This document shows, in pieces, positions 15,864 to 24,577 of a stretch of 64,000 nucleotides of DNA (position 1 is the first letter of the stretch; each line of letters begins with the position of its first letter). This stretch comes from Mycobacterium sp. IS-1590. Lineage in GTDB: Bacteria > Actinomycetota > Actinomycetes > Mycobacteriales > Mycobacteriaceae. The stretch spans positions 156,045-220,044 of the forward strand of contig NZ_LQIW01000051.1 of NCBI RefSeq assembly GCF_001500025.1. Direction: 5' to 3'. The position numbers and the translations under genes are program-made. The notes under the pieces were generated by a model. The model made no database searches. It was not told the DNA's origin and saw only the letters and a list, made by a program, of their open reading frames with translations.

Positions 15864-17093
15864 TCAACCAGCGAGCCGCTTGTCGCGCAGCCCGCGCAGG
15901 CCGTGCGCCGCGAACGCCGCGATCGCGAACACCACCAGCAGCCAATAGGGCGGATGCGCCAGCTCCCATACGAACAACGCGGCGAACGCCGGCGCCCGCT
16001 GGGTGATGGCCAGGACACCTGCCGCGCACGTCAGCGACAACGCCGAGACGGGGATGTCCGTGCCCGCCCACTGGTTCAGCGCGAGCGCGACGAGCGACCC
16101 GGCGGCCGCACCCGTCGCCAACGCGGGAGTGATCAGGCCGCCGACCGCGCCTGCGCGCAGGAACACCGCCGTCAGCAGCGGCTTCAGCAACAGGATCATG
16201 GCGGCCGCACCGAGGGTGAGCCCACTGTTGACGCTGACCGTGAGGATGCTCCTGCCGTTGCCCGGCAGTTCGGGCCACCAGATCGAACACACGCCGGTCA
16301 GCAAGCCGGCCGCGGCCACGGCGGGGATGAGCACCCATGAGCGCACCTGGATCCGCGGACGGGCAGCGGTCATCGCGCGGTCGAACGCCAAGCCGACGGC
16401 GGCGGCCAGCGGCGAGATCGCCACCGCCAGAAACACGAACAGCGGCGACAACTCGAAATCGGGCCACGTCAACGCGTGCTCGAGGTGCGTGACCGGCGCT
16501 GCCACCGCGACCGCCAGGCTCGACGTGATCAACGCCGCGCCGACCGCGCGCGGATGCCAGGTTCTGAGCAGGATGCTCGCCGTGAACAGGGCGCCGCCCA
16601 CCGGCACGCTGTACACCGCGCCCAGCCCTGCGCCCGCGGCGCAGGCGAGCAGGATCTCGCGATCACGGGCGGTCAGGGCCAGCCGCGTCGTCCCGAAATC
16701 GCCGAGCGCAGCGGCGATCTGACGCGGAGCACTCTCGCGCCCCAGCGATGCGCCCGACCCGACGAGCAACACCTGAAGTGCCGCGTCTATGCACAACGGC
16801 ACGCGGGGCAGTCGCCGAGGCTCGCTGATCGCCGAGGACAGCGACGGGATCTCGGTGCGCCGCCGCAGCAGCCACCACCCGCAACCGGCCAGCGCCCCGC
16901 CGACCATCGGGCCTGCGGCGCGCCGGATGGGACTGCTCCCGCCGACACCGGTGAGCAGGGTGCCGAACGAGTAGTGGTACGTGAGGTGTTCGACGCCGTG
17001 CAGCAGCAGCGTCGTGGCCGCACCCGCGACGCCGGCGAGCAGGCCGATGATGACGATCGCGCAACCGAACTCCACGGTGCGCCGGGACACCAC
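15864..17093 (-). CDS. ClC-family chloride channel or Cl-/H+ antiporter
   Basis: A 409-residue polytopic protein of the ClC family. GSGASLGRESAPRQ matches the helix-N-terminal selectivity motif (GxxxGxE-P type), and GAGLGAVYSVPVGGALF and GGLITPALATGAAAG are the later conserved loops. It should conduct or exchange chloride across the membrane. I chose the first of two tandem GTG codons at 17091-17093, right where the hydrophobic N-terminus starts and 30 bp from the divergent mshB; earlier in-frame starts lie inside mshB. Confidence 0.85.
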   Translation of the reverse strand: MVSRRTVEFGCAIVIIGLLAGVAGAATTLLLHGVEHLTYHYSFGTLLTGVGGSSPIRRAAGPMVGGALAGCGWWLLRRRTEIPSLSSAISEPRRLPRVPLCIDAALQVLLVGSGASLGRESAPRQIAAALGDFGTTRLALTARDREILLACAAGAGLGAVYSVPVGGALFTASILLRTWHPRAVGAALITSSLAVAVAAPVTHLEHALTWPDFELSPLFVFLAVAISPLAAAVGLAFDRAMTAARPRIQVRSWVLIPAVAAAGLLTGVCSIWWPELPGNGRSILTVSVNSGLTLGAAAMILLLKPLLTAVFLRAGAVGGLITPALATGAAAGSLVALALNQWAGTDIPVSALSLTCAAGVLAITQRAPAFAALFVWELAHPPYWLLVVFAIAAFAAHGLRGLRDKRLAG

Positions 17094-17129
17094 GTGAATG
17101 TATGCCAGCCGGCAGGCAAGCTGGTGCGA

Positions 17130-18023
17130 ATGGAACGCGATGCTGTTGGCCCCCGCGGGCGGCTGTTGTTCGTCCACGCCCATCCCGACGACGAGACGCT
17201 GACCACCGGCGCCACGATCGCCCACTACGTCGCCCGCGGAGCGCAGGTGCGCGTCGTGACGTGCACGCTCGGCGAAGAGGGTGAGGTGATCGGCGAGCGG
17301 TGGGCGCACCTGGCCGTGGACGAGGCCGATCAGCTCGGCGGGTATCGCATCGGCGAGCTGACCACCGCCCTCAACGCTCTGGGCATCGACGAACCGGAGT
17401 ACCTCGGCGGGGCCGGGCGCTGGCGCGACTCGGGGATGGCGGGCACACCGCGGCGTCACCACCAGAGGTTCATCGACGCCGATCCCGCCGAGTCGGTCGG
17501 TGCGCTGGTCGAGATCATCCGCGACCTGCGCCCCCACGTCGTCGTCACCTACGACCCCCGGGGCGGCTACGGCCATCCCGACCACATCCACACGCACGAG
17601 GTGACGATGGCCGCCGTGGCGGCCGCGGGAGGGACGGAGTTCGCAGACCAGCCGTGGACCGTGCCGAAGGTCTACTGGGCGGTGATCTCCACGACCGCGA
17701 TCGCCGAAGCGCTGGCCGCGATCGACGACGCACCCGCACAGTGGACCCGGGTGACCGTGGACGAGGTCCCGTTCGGCTACCCCGACGACGAGATCGACGC
17801 GGTGATCGACGATCCCGGGCAGTTGAGCGCCAAGGTGGCGGCGATGCGCGCGCACGCCACGCAGATCAGCGTCGCCCCGAACGGTCGCTCGTTCGCGCTG
17901 TCCAACAACATCGCGCTGCCGATCGGCGCCGCCGAGCACTACATCCTGGCCGCCGGAACGGCCGGTGAACGCGACAGCCGAGGCTGGGAAACCGACCTCC
18001 TGGCCGGACTGGACCTTCAATAG
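17130..18023 (+). CDS. mshB: GlcNAc-Ins deacetylase MshB (mycothiol synthesis)
   Basis: A 297-residue zinc deacetylase of the LmbE/PIG-L family that removes acetate from GlcNAc-inositol in mycothiol synthesis. VHAHPDDE near residues 15-22 supplies two zinc ligands (H18, D21) and the catalytic base region, and GGYGHPDHIHTH supplies the third ligand. CTLGEEGEVIG and GGAGRWRDSGMAGT are the mycobacterial signatures. Both the ATG at 17130 and a GTG two codons upstream are possible starts. The C-terminus ends GWETDLLAGLDLQ. Confidence 0.93.
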   Translation: MERDAVGPRGRLLFVHAHPDDETLTTGATIAHYVARGAQVRVVTCTLGEEGEVIGERWAHLAVDEADQLGGYRIGELTTALNALGIDEPEYLGGAGRWRDSGMAGTPRRHHQRFIDADPAESVGALVEIIRDLRPHVVVTYDPRGGYGHPDHIHTHEVTMAAVAAAGGTEFADQPWTVPKVYWAVISTTAIAEALAAIDDAPAQWTRVTVDEVPFGYPDDEIDAVIDDPGQLSAKVAAMRAHATQISVAPNGRSFALSNNIALPIGAAEHYILAAGTAGERDSRGWETDLLAGLDLQ

Positions 18024-18079
18024 CGGCACAAAGAGGGAGTAAGCTCGCCCGCAGTCGGCGGCGCGAGAAGGGACGGCAC

Positions 18080-18187
18080 ATGGATCCAGACCTCGATCCC
18101 AACCTGCAGCACTGGCAGGACCGGTTCGACAGCCTGCAGTGGGTGATCGGTTCCCTCACCGGCATGCTGGACAGCATCCCGACCTGA
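18080..18187 (+). CDS. Small ORF, 35 aa, with good ribosome site
   Basis: The ORF encodes MDPDLDPNLQHWQDRFDSLQ and 15 further residues ending MLDSIPT. It has a GAAGGGACGG-like ribosome site before the ATG and lies between mshB and a membrane protein gene, all on the same strand. It is acidic and amphipathic, with two tryptophans. I do not recognise a family. The ribosome site and tight fit between genes argue that it is translated. Confidence 0.5.
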   Translation: MDPDLDPNLQHWQDRFDSLQWVIGSLTGMLDSIPT

Positions 18188-18219
18188 ACTCACGCACCTT
18201 CGCCGCCGCGCCTCGACGC

Positions 18220-18570
18220 GTGGCGGTCCTGACGCTGCTGGCCATCGATGGGGTGCTGTGCGCCATCGCTTCGGCCATGTTCCTTCCGCTCCGCCTCGGA
18301 TCCATTCCATTTCCGATCAGCGCGCTGATCGCCGGCCTGGTCAACGCCGCGCTGGTGTGGGCCGCGTTGCACTGGACGTCGTCGCCGCGGGTCGCGGCCG
18401 TTCCGCTGTGGACCTGGCTGTTGACGGTCGCGCTGATGACGCTGGGCGGTCCGGGAGACGACCTGATCTTCGGCGGGGCCGGCGTCATGGAGTACGCGGC
18501 CTTGCTGCTCCTCGTGCTCGGCACGCTGCCGCCCGCGGCGGTCCTGCGGGCGGCGGTGAAGCAGACCTGA
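18220..18570 (+). CDS. Four-helix membrane protein (Rv1171-like)
   Basis: A small integral membrane protein of about 116 residues with four hydrophobic helices, including PFPISALIAGLVNAALVWAA and the loop GGPGDDLIFGGAGVMEY. Gene order (mshB, this gene, a leftward secreted-protein gene, fbiC) matches Rv1170-Rv1173. The start is uncertain. The frame is open back to a GTG at 18139, a CTG at 18184 overlaps the small ORF stop, and I used the GTG at 18220 because the first helix begins there. Function unknown. Confidence 0.6.
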   Translation: MAVLTLLAIDGVLCAIASAMFLPLRLGSIPFPISALIAGLVNAALVWAALHWTSSPRVAAVPLWTWLLTVALMTLGGPGDDLIFGGAGVMEYAALLLLVLGTLPPAAVLRAAVKQT

Positions 18571-18572
18571 CG

Positions 18573-19793
18573 TTACGTCGTCCCGGCCGCCGACCCGGTG
18601 GCCTCGGCGGAGTTCTGGTCCGTACCGTCCTGCGGGTCCAGGTCCCCGGCCGCGTTCGGCGACGGCGCCTGTGCCGATGGCGGCTGGGGTGCGGCGGCCT
18701 CGAGGTCATCCTTCGCATCCAGGGCAACTGAGCCGTCGGTCGTCTGCGGATTCGTCGTGCCGATCGGTGTGGCGATCGCCGACGCGCGGATCTCACCTTG
18801 TGCCTGAACGGTTGTCGTGGTGGCCCTGGTGTCCGTCGTGGTGGTGGTCGTCAACTCCTTCTCACCGTCGAGTTCGAGTTCGGGCCCGCCATTGAGTTCG
18901 GGTTCGGCGCCCTCGGTGAGTCCGTCGGCGTTGGGCTCGCCCTCGAGCTTTTCGGTCCCCGGCACCTGTTCGAGCTGCGCCCCGTCGACATCGGAGAGTT
19001 CGCCGCCGACCTCACCCTCGAATTCGCTGACGCCCTGTTGGACGATCCCCTGACGCTGGGTGAGCGTCTCGTCGAAGTCCTTGACACCGTCGTCCAGTTC
19101 GTCTTCCTGGTCCACCTTGGCTTCGGGGAGGTTCGTTTCGTCGAGCGCGGAGAGCTGGATCCCGGCTTCGGCGGCCTCGGCCGCGAACGGGCCGATGGGC
19201 GGGATCGGCGGCAGCGGCGGGAGCCAGAAAGCAAGCTGGTCGTTGGCGAGGAAGATGAACGAATTGATGGTGTCGACGGCGACGCGGACCAGCCCGTCCC
19301 AGAAGCTGATGTTCCCGCCGAGCCAGTCGGCGATGTTGAACGTGATGCTTTGCACGATGCGTTCGCCGAAGTTGTAGAAGATCTCGATCTGCGGGGCGAG
19401 CCAGCCGACGTAGGGGATCCAGCCGACGGCGTATGCGGCCACGTCGAAGCCCCATTCCACCCACGGTTCGATCGCGTTGTAGACGTTCTTGATCGCGCTG
19501 TCGATCGAATTGCCGCCGACGACGTTCGGGAAGTTCGGGGAAGGGAACGGGGCGCGGGCGCTCGGCGGGACGACGATTCTCTCGAGCCACCAGACCAGCA
19601 ACTCGGGCAGCTCGAGATCGGGAACTGAGGGCCCGGTTCGCACCGTCGAGGTCGTGGTTTGCGCCAACGCCACCAGTCGGACGGTGGGAGTTGGTTCCGG
19701 CGGCGGGGCAGGGCGTACCGGGGCGATCACCACAGCGCTCACCGCCAGGATGATCACTGCCATCGTCAAGATTGAGTATGCAGAGCGCTTCAC
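18573..19793 (-). CDS. Secreted or membrane-anchored protein with hydrophobic module and acidic Thr-rich tail
   Basis: A 406-residue protein from a GTG at 19791-19793 with an excellent GGAGGA ribosome site. A signal or anchor helix (residues 5-27) and a Pro/Thr linker are followed by a Trp/Phe-rich module (about 85-210) that includes WIPYVGWLAPQIEIFYNFGE and DWLGGNISFWDGL. The C-terminal half is acidic and disordered, with a TTTTTT run. I recall similar WIPYVGW modules in other mycobacterial exported proteins of unknown function. In M. tuberculosis this slot holds a PE gene (Rv1172c). No enzymatic motif is visible. Confidence 0.65.
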   Translation of the reverse strand: MKRSAYSILTMAVIILAVSAVVIAPVRPAPPPEPTPTVRLVALAQTTTSTVRTGPSVPDLELPELLVWWLERIVVPPSARAPFPSPNFPNVVGGNSIDSAIKNVYNAIEPWVEWGFDVAAYAVGWIPYVGWLAPQIEIFYNFGERIVQSITFNIADWLGGNISFWDGLVRVAVDTINSFIFLANDQLAFWLPPLPPIPPIGPFAAEAAEAGIQLSALDETNLPEAKVDQEDELDDGVKDFDETLTQRQGIVQQGVSEFEGEVGGELSDVDGAQLEQVPGTEKLEGEPNADGLTEGAEPELNGGPELELDGEKELTTTTTTDTRATTTTVQAQGEIRASAIATPIGTTNPQTTDGSVALDAKDDLEAAAPQPPSAQAPSPNAAGDLDPQDGTDQNSAEATGSAAGTT

Positions 19794-20005
19794 GTAGTCC
19801 TCCAAAGCCCCGACCCTCAGCAAACTACGCCGATATTTGCTCGCGCGTAACCGAATGACGGCGCGAGTTTGCTGCGGTTCACCGATCCGATGGCAGCGTG
19901 CCGCCGACGCCACCGTCCGGACTACTGTTGCCGATATGTCAGGCGCCGATGTTTCAGGAAGTGAGACGCGCGGATGATCCTCAACGAGCGCGGGGTTATA
20001 CGGGA

Positions 20006-22585
20006 GTGGCTCTGAACCCCCAGCACGGCGCCGATCTGCCCGACCCGGTGATACCACCGAAACCCGATCAGCCCAGTCCGGCGGCTCTCCGGCGGGTGCT
20101 GCGCCGCGCGCGCGACGGGGTGGCCCTCAACGTCGACGAAGCCGCGATCGCGATGACCGCCCGCGGGGATGACCTCGCCGATCTGTGCACCAGCGCGTCC
20201 CGGGTGCGCGACGCGGGACTCGAAGCGGCCGGCCGGCGCGGGCCCTCGGGGCGCCTTCCGGTCAGCTACTCGCGCAAAGTGTTCATCCCCGTCACGCATC
20301 TGTGCCGCGACACCTGCCACTACTGCACGTTCGTCACCGTCCCGGGCCTGCTGCGTGCACAGGGCAAAGGCATGTACATGGAGCCCGACGAGATCCTCGA
20401 CGTCGCGCGGCGCGGTGCGCAATTGGGTTGTAAGGAAGCGTTGTTCACGCTCGGCGACCGCCCCGAGGCGCGGTGGGACGAGGCCCGTCAATGGCTCGAC
20501 GAGCGGGGGTACGACTCGACGCTGGACTATGTGCGCGCGATGGCGATCCGCGTCCTCGAGGAGACCGGGCTGCTGCCGCACCTGAATCCGGGCGTGATGA
20601 GTTGGTCGGAGCTGTCGCGGCTCAAACCGGTAGCGCCGTCGATGGGCATGATGCTCGAGACCACGTCGCGGCGGCTGTATGAGACGCGTGGTGCCGCCCA
20701 TTACGGGAGCCCGGACAAGGACCCGGAGGTCCGGCTGCGGACGCTGGCCGACGCCGGCCGGCTGTCGATTCCGTTCACCACGGGCCTGCTGGTCGGGATC
20801 GGGGAGACGCTTGTCGAGCGGGCCGAGACCATTCATGCGATTCGCCGGTCGCACAAGGAGTTCGGGCACGTTCAGGAAGTGATCGTGCAGAACTTCCGGG
20901 CCAAGGACCACACCGCGATGGCCTCGTCACCCGATGCGGAATTCGAGGATTTCCTGGCGACGATCGCGGTGACCCGGCTGGTGCTGGGACCCAAGATGCG
21001 GGTCCAGGCGCCGCCGAACCTGGTGTCGCGCAACGAGTGTCTGGCCCTCGTCGGCGCCGGGGTCGACGACTGGGGTGGCGTCTCGCCGCTGACCCCCGAC
21101 CACGTCAACCCCGAACGTCCGTGGCCGGCGCTCGACGAGCTGGCCGCCGTGACCGCCGACGCCGGCTACGACCTGGTGCAACGGCTCACCGCGCAGCCGC
21201 AGTACGTGCAGGCGGGTGCGGCGTGGATCGACCCGCGGGTGCGCGGACACGTCGACGCGCTGGCCGACCCCGACACCGGTTTGGCGCTGGACGTCAACCC
21301 GACCGGCCGGCCGTGGCAGGAGCCCGACGAGGCGTCGGAGTCGTTGGGCCGCACCGACCTTCACTCGGCTATCGACGCCGCGGGCCGGCTCACCGAGACC
21401 CGCAGCGACCTCGACAGCGCGTTCGGTGACTGGGAGTCGATCCGCGAGAAGATCTCCGAGCTCGCGGCCAGGGCGCCCGAACGCATCGACACCGATGTGC
21501 TGGCGGCGTTGCGCGCCGCCGAACGCGATCCGGCCGGGTTGTCTGACGACGAGTACCTGGCGTTGGCGTGCGCCGACGGTCCCGCTCTGGACGCCGTTGC
21601 CGCGCTTGCCGATTCGCTGCGTCGTGACGCGGTCGGTGAGGACGTCACGTTCGTCGTCAACCGCAACATCAACTTCACCAACATCTGCTACACCGGCTGC
21701 CGGTTCTGTGCCTTCGCGCAGCGTAAAGGCGACGCCGACGCGTACTCGCTGTCGGTCGACGAGGTCGCCGACCGGGCGTGGGAGGCGCACGTCGCGGGTG
21801 CGACCGAGGTGTGCATGCAGGGCGGTATCGACCCCGAACTGCCCGTCACCGGCTACGCCGATCTGGTGCGCGCGGTGCGCAAGCGGGTGCCGTCGATGCA
21901 CGTACACGCGTTCTCGCCGATGGAGATCGCCAACGGCGTCACCCGCAGCGGCCTGTCGATTCGGGAATGGCTGACCTCGTTGCGCGAGGCGGGATTGGGC
22001 AGCATCCCGGGCACCGCGGCCGAGATCCTCGACGACGAAGTGCGCTGGGTGCTGACGAAGGGCAAGCTGCCGACGTCGATGTGGATCGAGGTCGTGACGA
22101 CCGCCCACGAGGTCGGGCTGCGGTCCAGTTCGACGATGATGTACGGCCACGTCGACCAGCCGCGACACTGGGTCGGCCACCTACGGGTGTTGCGCGAGAT
22201 CCAGGACCGCACGGGCGGTTTCACCGAGTTCGTGCCGCTGCCGTTCGTGCATCAGAGCTCGCCCCTGTATTTGGCCGGTGGTGCGCGGCCGGGGCCGACA
22301 CATCGCGACAACCGCGCTGTGCACGCGCTCGCGCGCATCATGCTGCACGGCCGGATCTCCAACATCCAGACCAGCTGGGTCAAACTCGGCGTCGAGCGCA
22401 CCCAGGTGATGCTCACCGGCGGGGCCAACGACCTCGGCGGCACGCTGATGGAGGAGACCATCTCGCGGATGGCCGGTTCGGAGTTCGGCTCCTACAAGAC
22501 CGTCGAGGAACTCGTCGCGATCGCCGAGGGCATCGGGCGCCCGGCGCGCCAGCGTTCCACGACGTACGCCCCCCTCGCCGCCTAG
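20006..22585 (+). CDS. fbiC: FO synthase FbiC (coenzyme F420 biosynthesis)
   Basis: An 859-residue fusion of the two radical-SAM halves of FO synthase. Both halves keep a radical-SAM cluster motif: CRDTCHYC (C100, C104, C107) in the CofG-like half and CYTGCRFC (C561, C565, C568) in the CofH-like half. It joins a tyrosine-derived fragment to 5-amino-6-ribitylaminouracil to make the deazaflavin FO. I used the GTG at 20006 since the N-terminus then matches relatives in length. An ATG at 19949 and a GTG at 19898 are in frame upstream. A palindromic repeat follows the stop. Confidence 0.95.
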   Translation: MALNPQHGADLPDPVIPPKPDQPSPAALRRVLRRARDGVALNVDEAAIAMTARGDDLADLCTSASRVRDAGLEAAGRRGPSGRLPVSYSRKVFIPVTHLCRDTCHYCTFVTVPGLLRAQGKGMYMEPDEILDVARRGAQLGCKEALFTLGDRPEARWDEARQWLDERGYDSTLDYVRAMAIRVLEETGLLPHLNPGVMSWSELSRLKPVAPSMGMMLETTSRRLYETRGAAHYGSPDKDPEVRLRTLADAGRLSIPFTTGLLVGIGETLVERAETIHAIRRSHKEFGHVQEVIVQNFRAKDHTAMASSPDAEFEDFLATIAVTRLVLGPKMRVQAPPNLVSRNECLALVGAGVDDWGGVSPLTPDHVNPERPWPALDELAAVTADAGYDLVQRLTAQPQYVQAGAAWIDPRVRGHVDALADPDTGLALDVNPTGRPWQEPDEASESLGRTDLHSAIDAAGRLTETRSDLDSAFGDWESIREKISELAARAPERIDTDVLAALRAAERDPAGLSDDEYLALACADGPALDAVAALADSLRRDAVGEDVTFVVNRNINFTNICYTGCRFCAFAQRKGDADAYSLSVDEVADRAWEAHVAGATEVCMQGGIDPELPVTGYADLVRAVRKRVPSMHVHAFSPMEIANGVTRSGLSIREWLTSLREAGLGSIPGTAAEILDDEVRWVLTKGKLPTSMWIEVVTTAHEVGLRSSSTMMYGHVDQPRHWVGHLRVLREIQDRTGGFTEFVPLPFVHQSSPLYLAGGARPGPTHRDNRAVHALARIMLHGRISNIQTSWVKLGVERTQVMLTGGANDLGGTLMEETISRMAGSEFGSYKTVEELVAIAEGIGRPARQRSTTYAPLAA

Positions 22586-22591
22586 CCTCCT

Positions 22592-22683
22592 CCCTCACCT
22601 TTCCAGGCCGCGAGCGACCGCGTTTGCACACGGACACGCCGCGTTTCCGTGGCATTTGGCGGTCGCTCGCGGCCGGTGAGGGG
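22592..22683. repeat. Intergenic palindromic element, copy B
   Basis: Perfect 16-bp arms, GGCCGCGAGCGACCGC at 22606-22621 and its complement at 22659-22674, enclose a loop with GGACACGCCGCG. Outer arms CCCTCACC (22592-22599) and GGTGAGGG (22675-22682) extend the pairing beyond a six-base bulge. It lies between fbiC and the YceI gene on the same strand and could fold strongly in RNA. Confidence 0.8.
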
Positions 22684-22755
22684 CCTCGGGGAATAAGACC
22701 GGACTGTAGTCCGCTTCTACTCGTGTAGGCCAATCAAAACGAAGGAGCAACGAAT

Positions 22756-23304
22756 ATGACCACAGCCGTCAAGAGCCCTCTTTCCGTCGGCACCTGGGCC
22801 ATCGACCCCGTGCACTCGACCGTCGGGTTCTCCGTACGCCACATGATGGTGAGCAAGGTGCGCGGCACGTTCGACGACGTCAACGGCGCGATCACCGTCG
22901 CCGAGGACGGCACCCCCTCGGTCACCGCCGAAATCAAGGTCGACTCCGTCAACACCCGCAACGAGCAACGCGACGGCCACCTCAAGTCGGGCGACTTCTT
23001 CGACACCGCGAAGCATCCGATCGCCACCTTTACCTCGACCGGTGTGCGGCCCAACGGCGACACCTATCTCGTCGATGGCGACTTCACACTCAAGGGCGTC
23101 ACCAAACCGATCACCCTGGAAGTCGAGTTCAGCGGCGTCAACCCCGGCATGGGACAGGGCGAGGTCGCGGGCTTCGAAGCCTCAGTTGTGCTGAACCGCA
23201 GAGACTTCGGCATCGACATCGACATGCCCCTCGAGACCGGCGGTGCCGTCGTCGGCGACAAGGTCACCATCACCCTCGAAATCGAGGCCGTCAAGCAGGC
23301 CTGA
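22756..23304 (+). CDS. YceI-like lipocalin-fold protein
   Basis: A 182-residue YceI-domain protein. The signature WAIDPVHSTVGFSVRHMMVSKVRG begins at residue 14 and FDTAKHPIATFTST follows. It should be a lipid- or isoprenoid-binding beta-barrel. No signal peptide is evident (MTTAVKSPLSVG), so it is probably cytoplasmic, unlike many YceI proteins. A strong GAAGGAG ribosome site precedes the ATG. It stands alone between a palindromic repeat and the convergent DUF1353 gene, 4 bp away. Confidence 0.88.
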   Translation: MTTAVKSPLSVGTWAIDPVHSTVGFSVRHMMVSKVRGTFDDVNGAITVAEDGTPSVTAEIKVDSVNTRNEQRDGHLKSGDFFDTAKHPIATFTSTGVRPNGDTYLVDGDFTLKGVTKPITLEVEFSGVNPGMGQGEVAGFEASVVLNRRDFGIDIDMPLETGGAVVGDKVTITLEIEAVKQA

Positions 23305-23308
23305 CCCG

Positions 23309-23920
23309 TCAGGTCTTGAGCTGTAGCGGAGGTGGTGCCTCGTCGGGTACCACCGCCGCGATGGCCGATTCGAGAAGCCAGAACACCACCGTCGAGACCA
23401 GGATCGCGAGAGCGGGCAGAACGACGATCGGCGCCGCGACGAGCAGCACCAGAAGTACTGCGCCCGGCACGTCCTGCCACCATCCGGCGCCTCCTTTGCC
23501 CTGCAGGATCGCGGACAGCCGCACCGCCGCCCAGATGATCCAGCGCCTCAGTAGGCTCACGCCGTCGCGCTGCATCTGCAGGCGAAAGCGATAGTCGGCG
23601 GTTCGGCGGTCGCACCCCGTGCGTTCGGGAAAGCGCCACAGATAGTCGTGCAGGACGGCCGCACGGGCATACCGCCCGGCGCGGGGCACGAACCAGGCGA
23701 CCACGCCCGGCACCGACACCAGATCGGTCGCGAAATCGGCGTGGACCTCGAACTGCTGGTTCGGCCCCTCGAAGCCGAGCGGCTGCGTGGTGCGCCATTC
23801 GTCCCACGCACTCTCCTTGAAGACCCGCTTGGCGGCGCGTACAGCGTCGAGTTCCGGCGCCGTCAGTTGTCGGACATGGAGGACGGCCGTCTTGTCGGCC
23901 GGCGGGACACAACGTTCCAT
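23309..23920 (-). CDS. DUF1353 protein with C-terminal membrane helices
   Basis: A 203-residue protein. Residues about 30-150 resemble DUF1353, including DFATDLVSVPGVVAWFVPRAGRYARAAVLHDYLWR with its HDYL motif, a domain common in phage-related and uncharacterised proteins. Two hydrophobic helices near the C-terminus (roughly 150-190) should anchor it in the membrane. I used the ATG at 23918-23920; an upstream frame to 23998 reads into repeat copy E and is unlikely. Function unknown. Confidence 0.7.
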   Translation of the reverse strand: MERCVPPADKTAVLHVRQLTAPELDAVRAAKRVFKESAWDEWRTTQPLGFEGPNQQFEVHADFATDLVSVPGVVAWFVPRAGRYARAAVLHDYLWRFPERTGCDRRTADYRFRLQMQRDGVSLLRRWIIWAAVRLSAILQGKGGAGWWQDVPGAVLLVLLVAAPIVVLPALAILVSTVVFWLLESAIAAVVPDEAPPPLQLKT

Positions 23921-23949
23921 CTCGCAGGTATAGCAAGTTCGAGCCGCAG

Positions 23950-24007
23950 CGAGCGTGCGCAAAAGGCTGCTGAACGGCGGCGTGTCGGCAACAAACACGC
24001 ACCGTCG
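23950..24007. repeat. Intergenic palindromic element, copy E
   Basis: A diverged copy: CGAGCGTGCGC on the left pairs imperfectly with ACGCACCGTCG on the right, around the core GGCGGCGTGTC (complement GACACGCCGCC). It sits 30 bp upstream of the DUF1353 start, in a divergent rather than a convergent gap. Confidence 0.55.
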
Positions 24008-24133
24008 TCACAGGTGGGTGGGCAGTAAGGGGTGTCTGCTAGGCAGCTGTATGTGCGACGTTTAGTATCAGTAACCACGCGCAACCCCTAACAAGGGGCG
24101 GCGTGAAAGTTAGGGCACACTGAGACGACCGTC

Positions 24134-24156
24134 CAAGTATCGACCACGGATACTTG
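24134..24156. promoter_or_regulatory. Palindrome upstream of fdxC
   Basis: CAAGTATC and GATACTTG are perfect 8-bp inverted arms around GACCACG. The symmetry and AT-rich content, unusual for this genome, fit a dimeric repressor operator or a leader hairpin for the ferredoxin gene. No regulator gene is adjacent, so the ligand is unknown. Confidence 0.4.
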
Positions 24157-24230
24157 CGGCTGAGCTTGGATGCCCATCCCGTACGGCAGCCCACCGGACA
24201 GGAGATCGAGGAGACCTTGAGGAGAACACG

Positions 24231-24554
24231 GTGACGTACGTCATTGCCGAACCCTGTGTCGACGTCAAAGACAAGGCGTGTATCGAGGAATGCCCAGTCG
24301 ACTGCATCTACGAGGGCGCTCGGATGCTCTACATCCACCCGGATGAGTGCGTGGACTGCGGTGCCTGCGAGCCGGTTTGCCCCGTCGAGGCCATCTACTA
24401 CGAAGACGACGTGCCCGATCAGTGGAGCAGCTACACACAGATCAACGCCGACTTCTTCAACGAACTGGGTTCGCCCGGCGGCGCGTCGAAGGTGGGTCAG
24501 ACCGACAACGACCCGGAGCCGGTCAAGAGCATGCCGCCGCAAGGTGAGGACTGA
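24231..24554 (+). CDS. fdxC: Ferredoxin FdxC ([3Fe-4S]/[4Fe-4S], 7Fe type)
   Basis: A 107-residue ferredoxin. The N-terminal cluster region has CVDVKDKACIEECPVDC, with the extra spacing of a [3Fe-4S] site, and the second has CVDCGACEPVCP for a [4Fe-4S] cluster. The C-terminus is the acidic tail of actinobacterial 7Fe ferredoxins. It passes electrons to partners such as cytochromes P450; the partner is not shown here. A GAGGAGA ribosome site lies upstream of the GTG. dapC follows 23 bp later, as in Rv1177-Rv1178. Confidence 0.93.
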   Translation: MTYVIAEPCVDVKDKACIEECPVDCIYEGARMLYIHPDECVDCGACEPVCPVEAIYYEDDVPDQWSSYTQINADFFNELGSPGGASKVGQTDNDPEPVKSMPPQGED

Positions 24555-24577
24555 TAACGGCTCACGCAGGGCACAGT

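Larger units (their letters stand above)
23921..24230. other. 310-bp divergent gap upstream of fdxC
   Basis: No convincing gene lies here. It holds repeat copy E (23950-24007), a segment with a TAGTAT hexamer near 24063, and the palindrome CAAGTATC-N7-GATACTTG at 24134-24156, 75 bp upstream of fdxC. The last 30 bases carry the fdxC ribosome site. The promoters of fdxC and, leftward, of the DUF1353 gene should be here. Confidence 0.5.
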
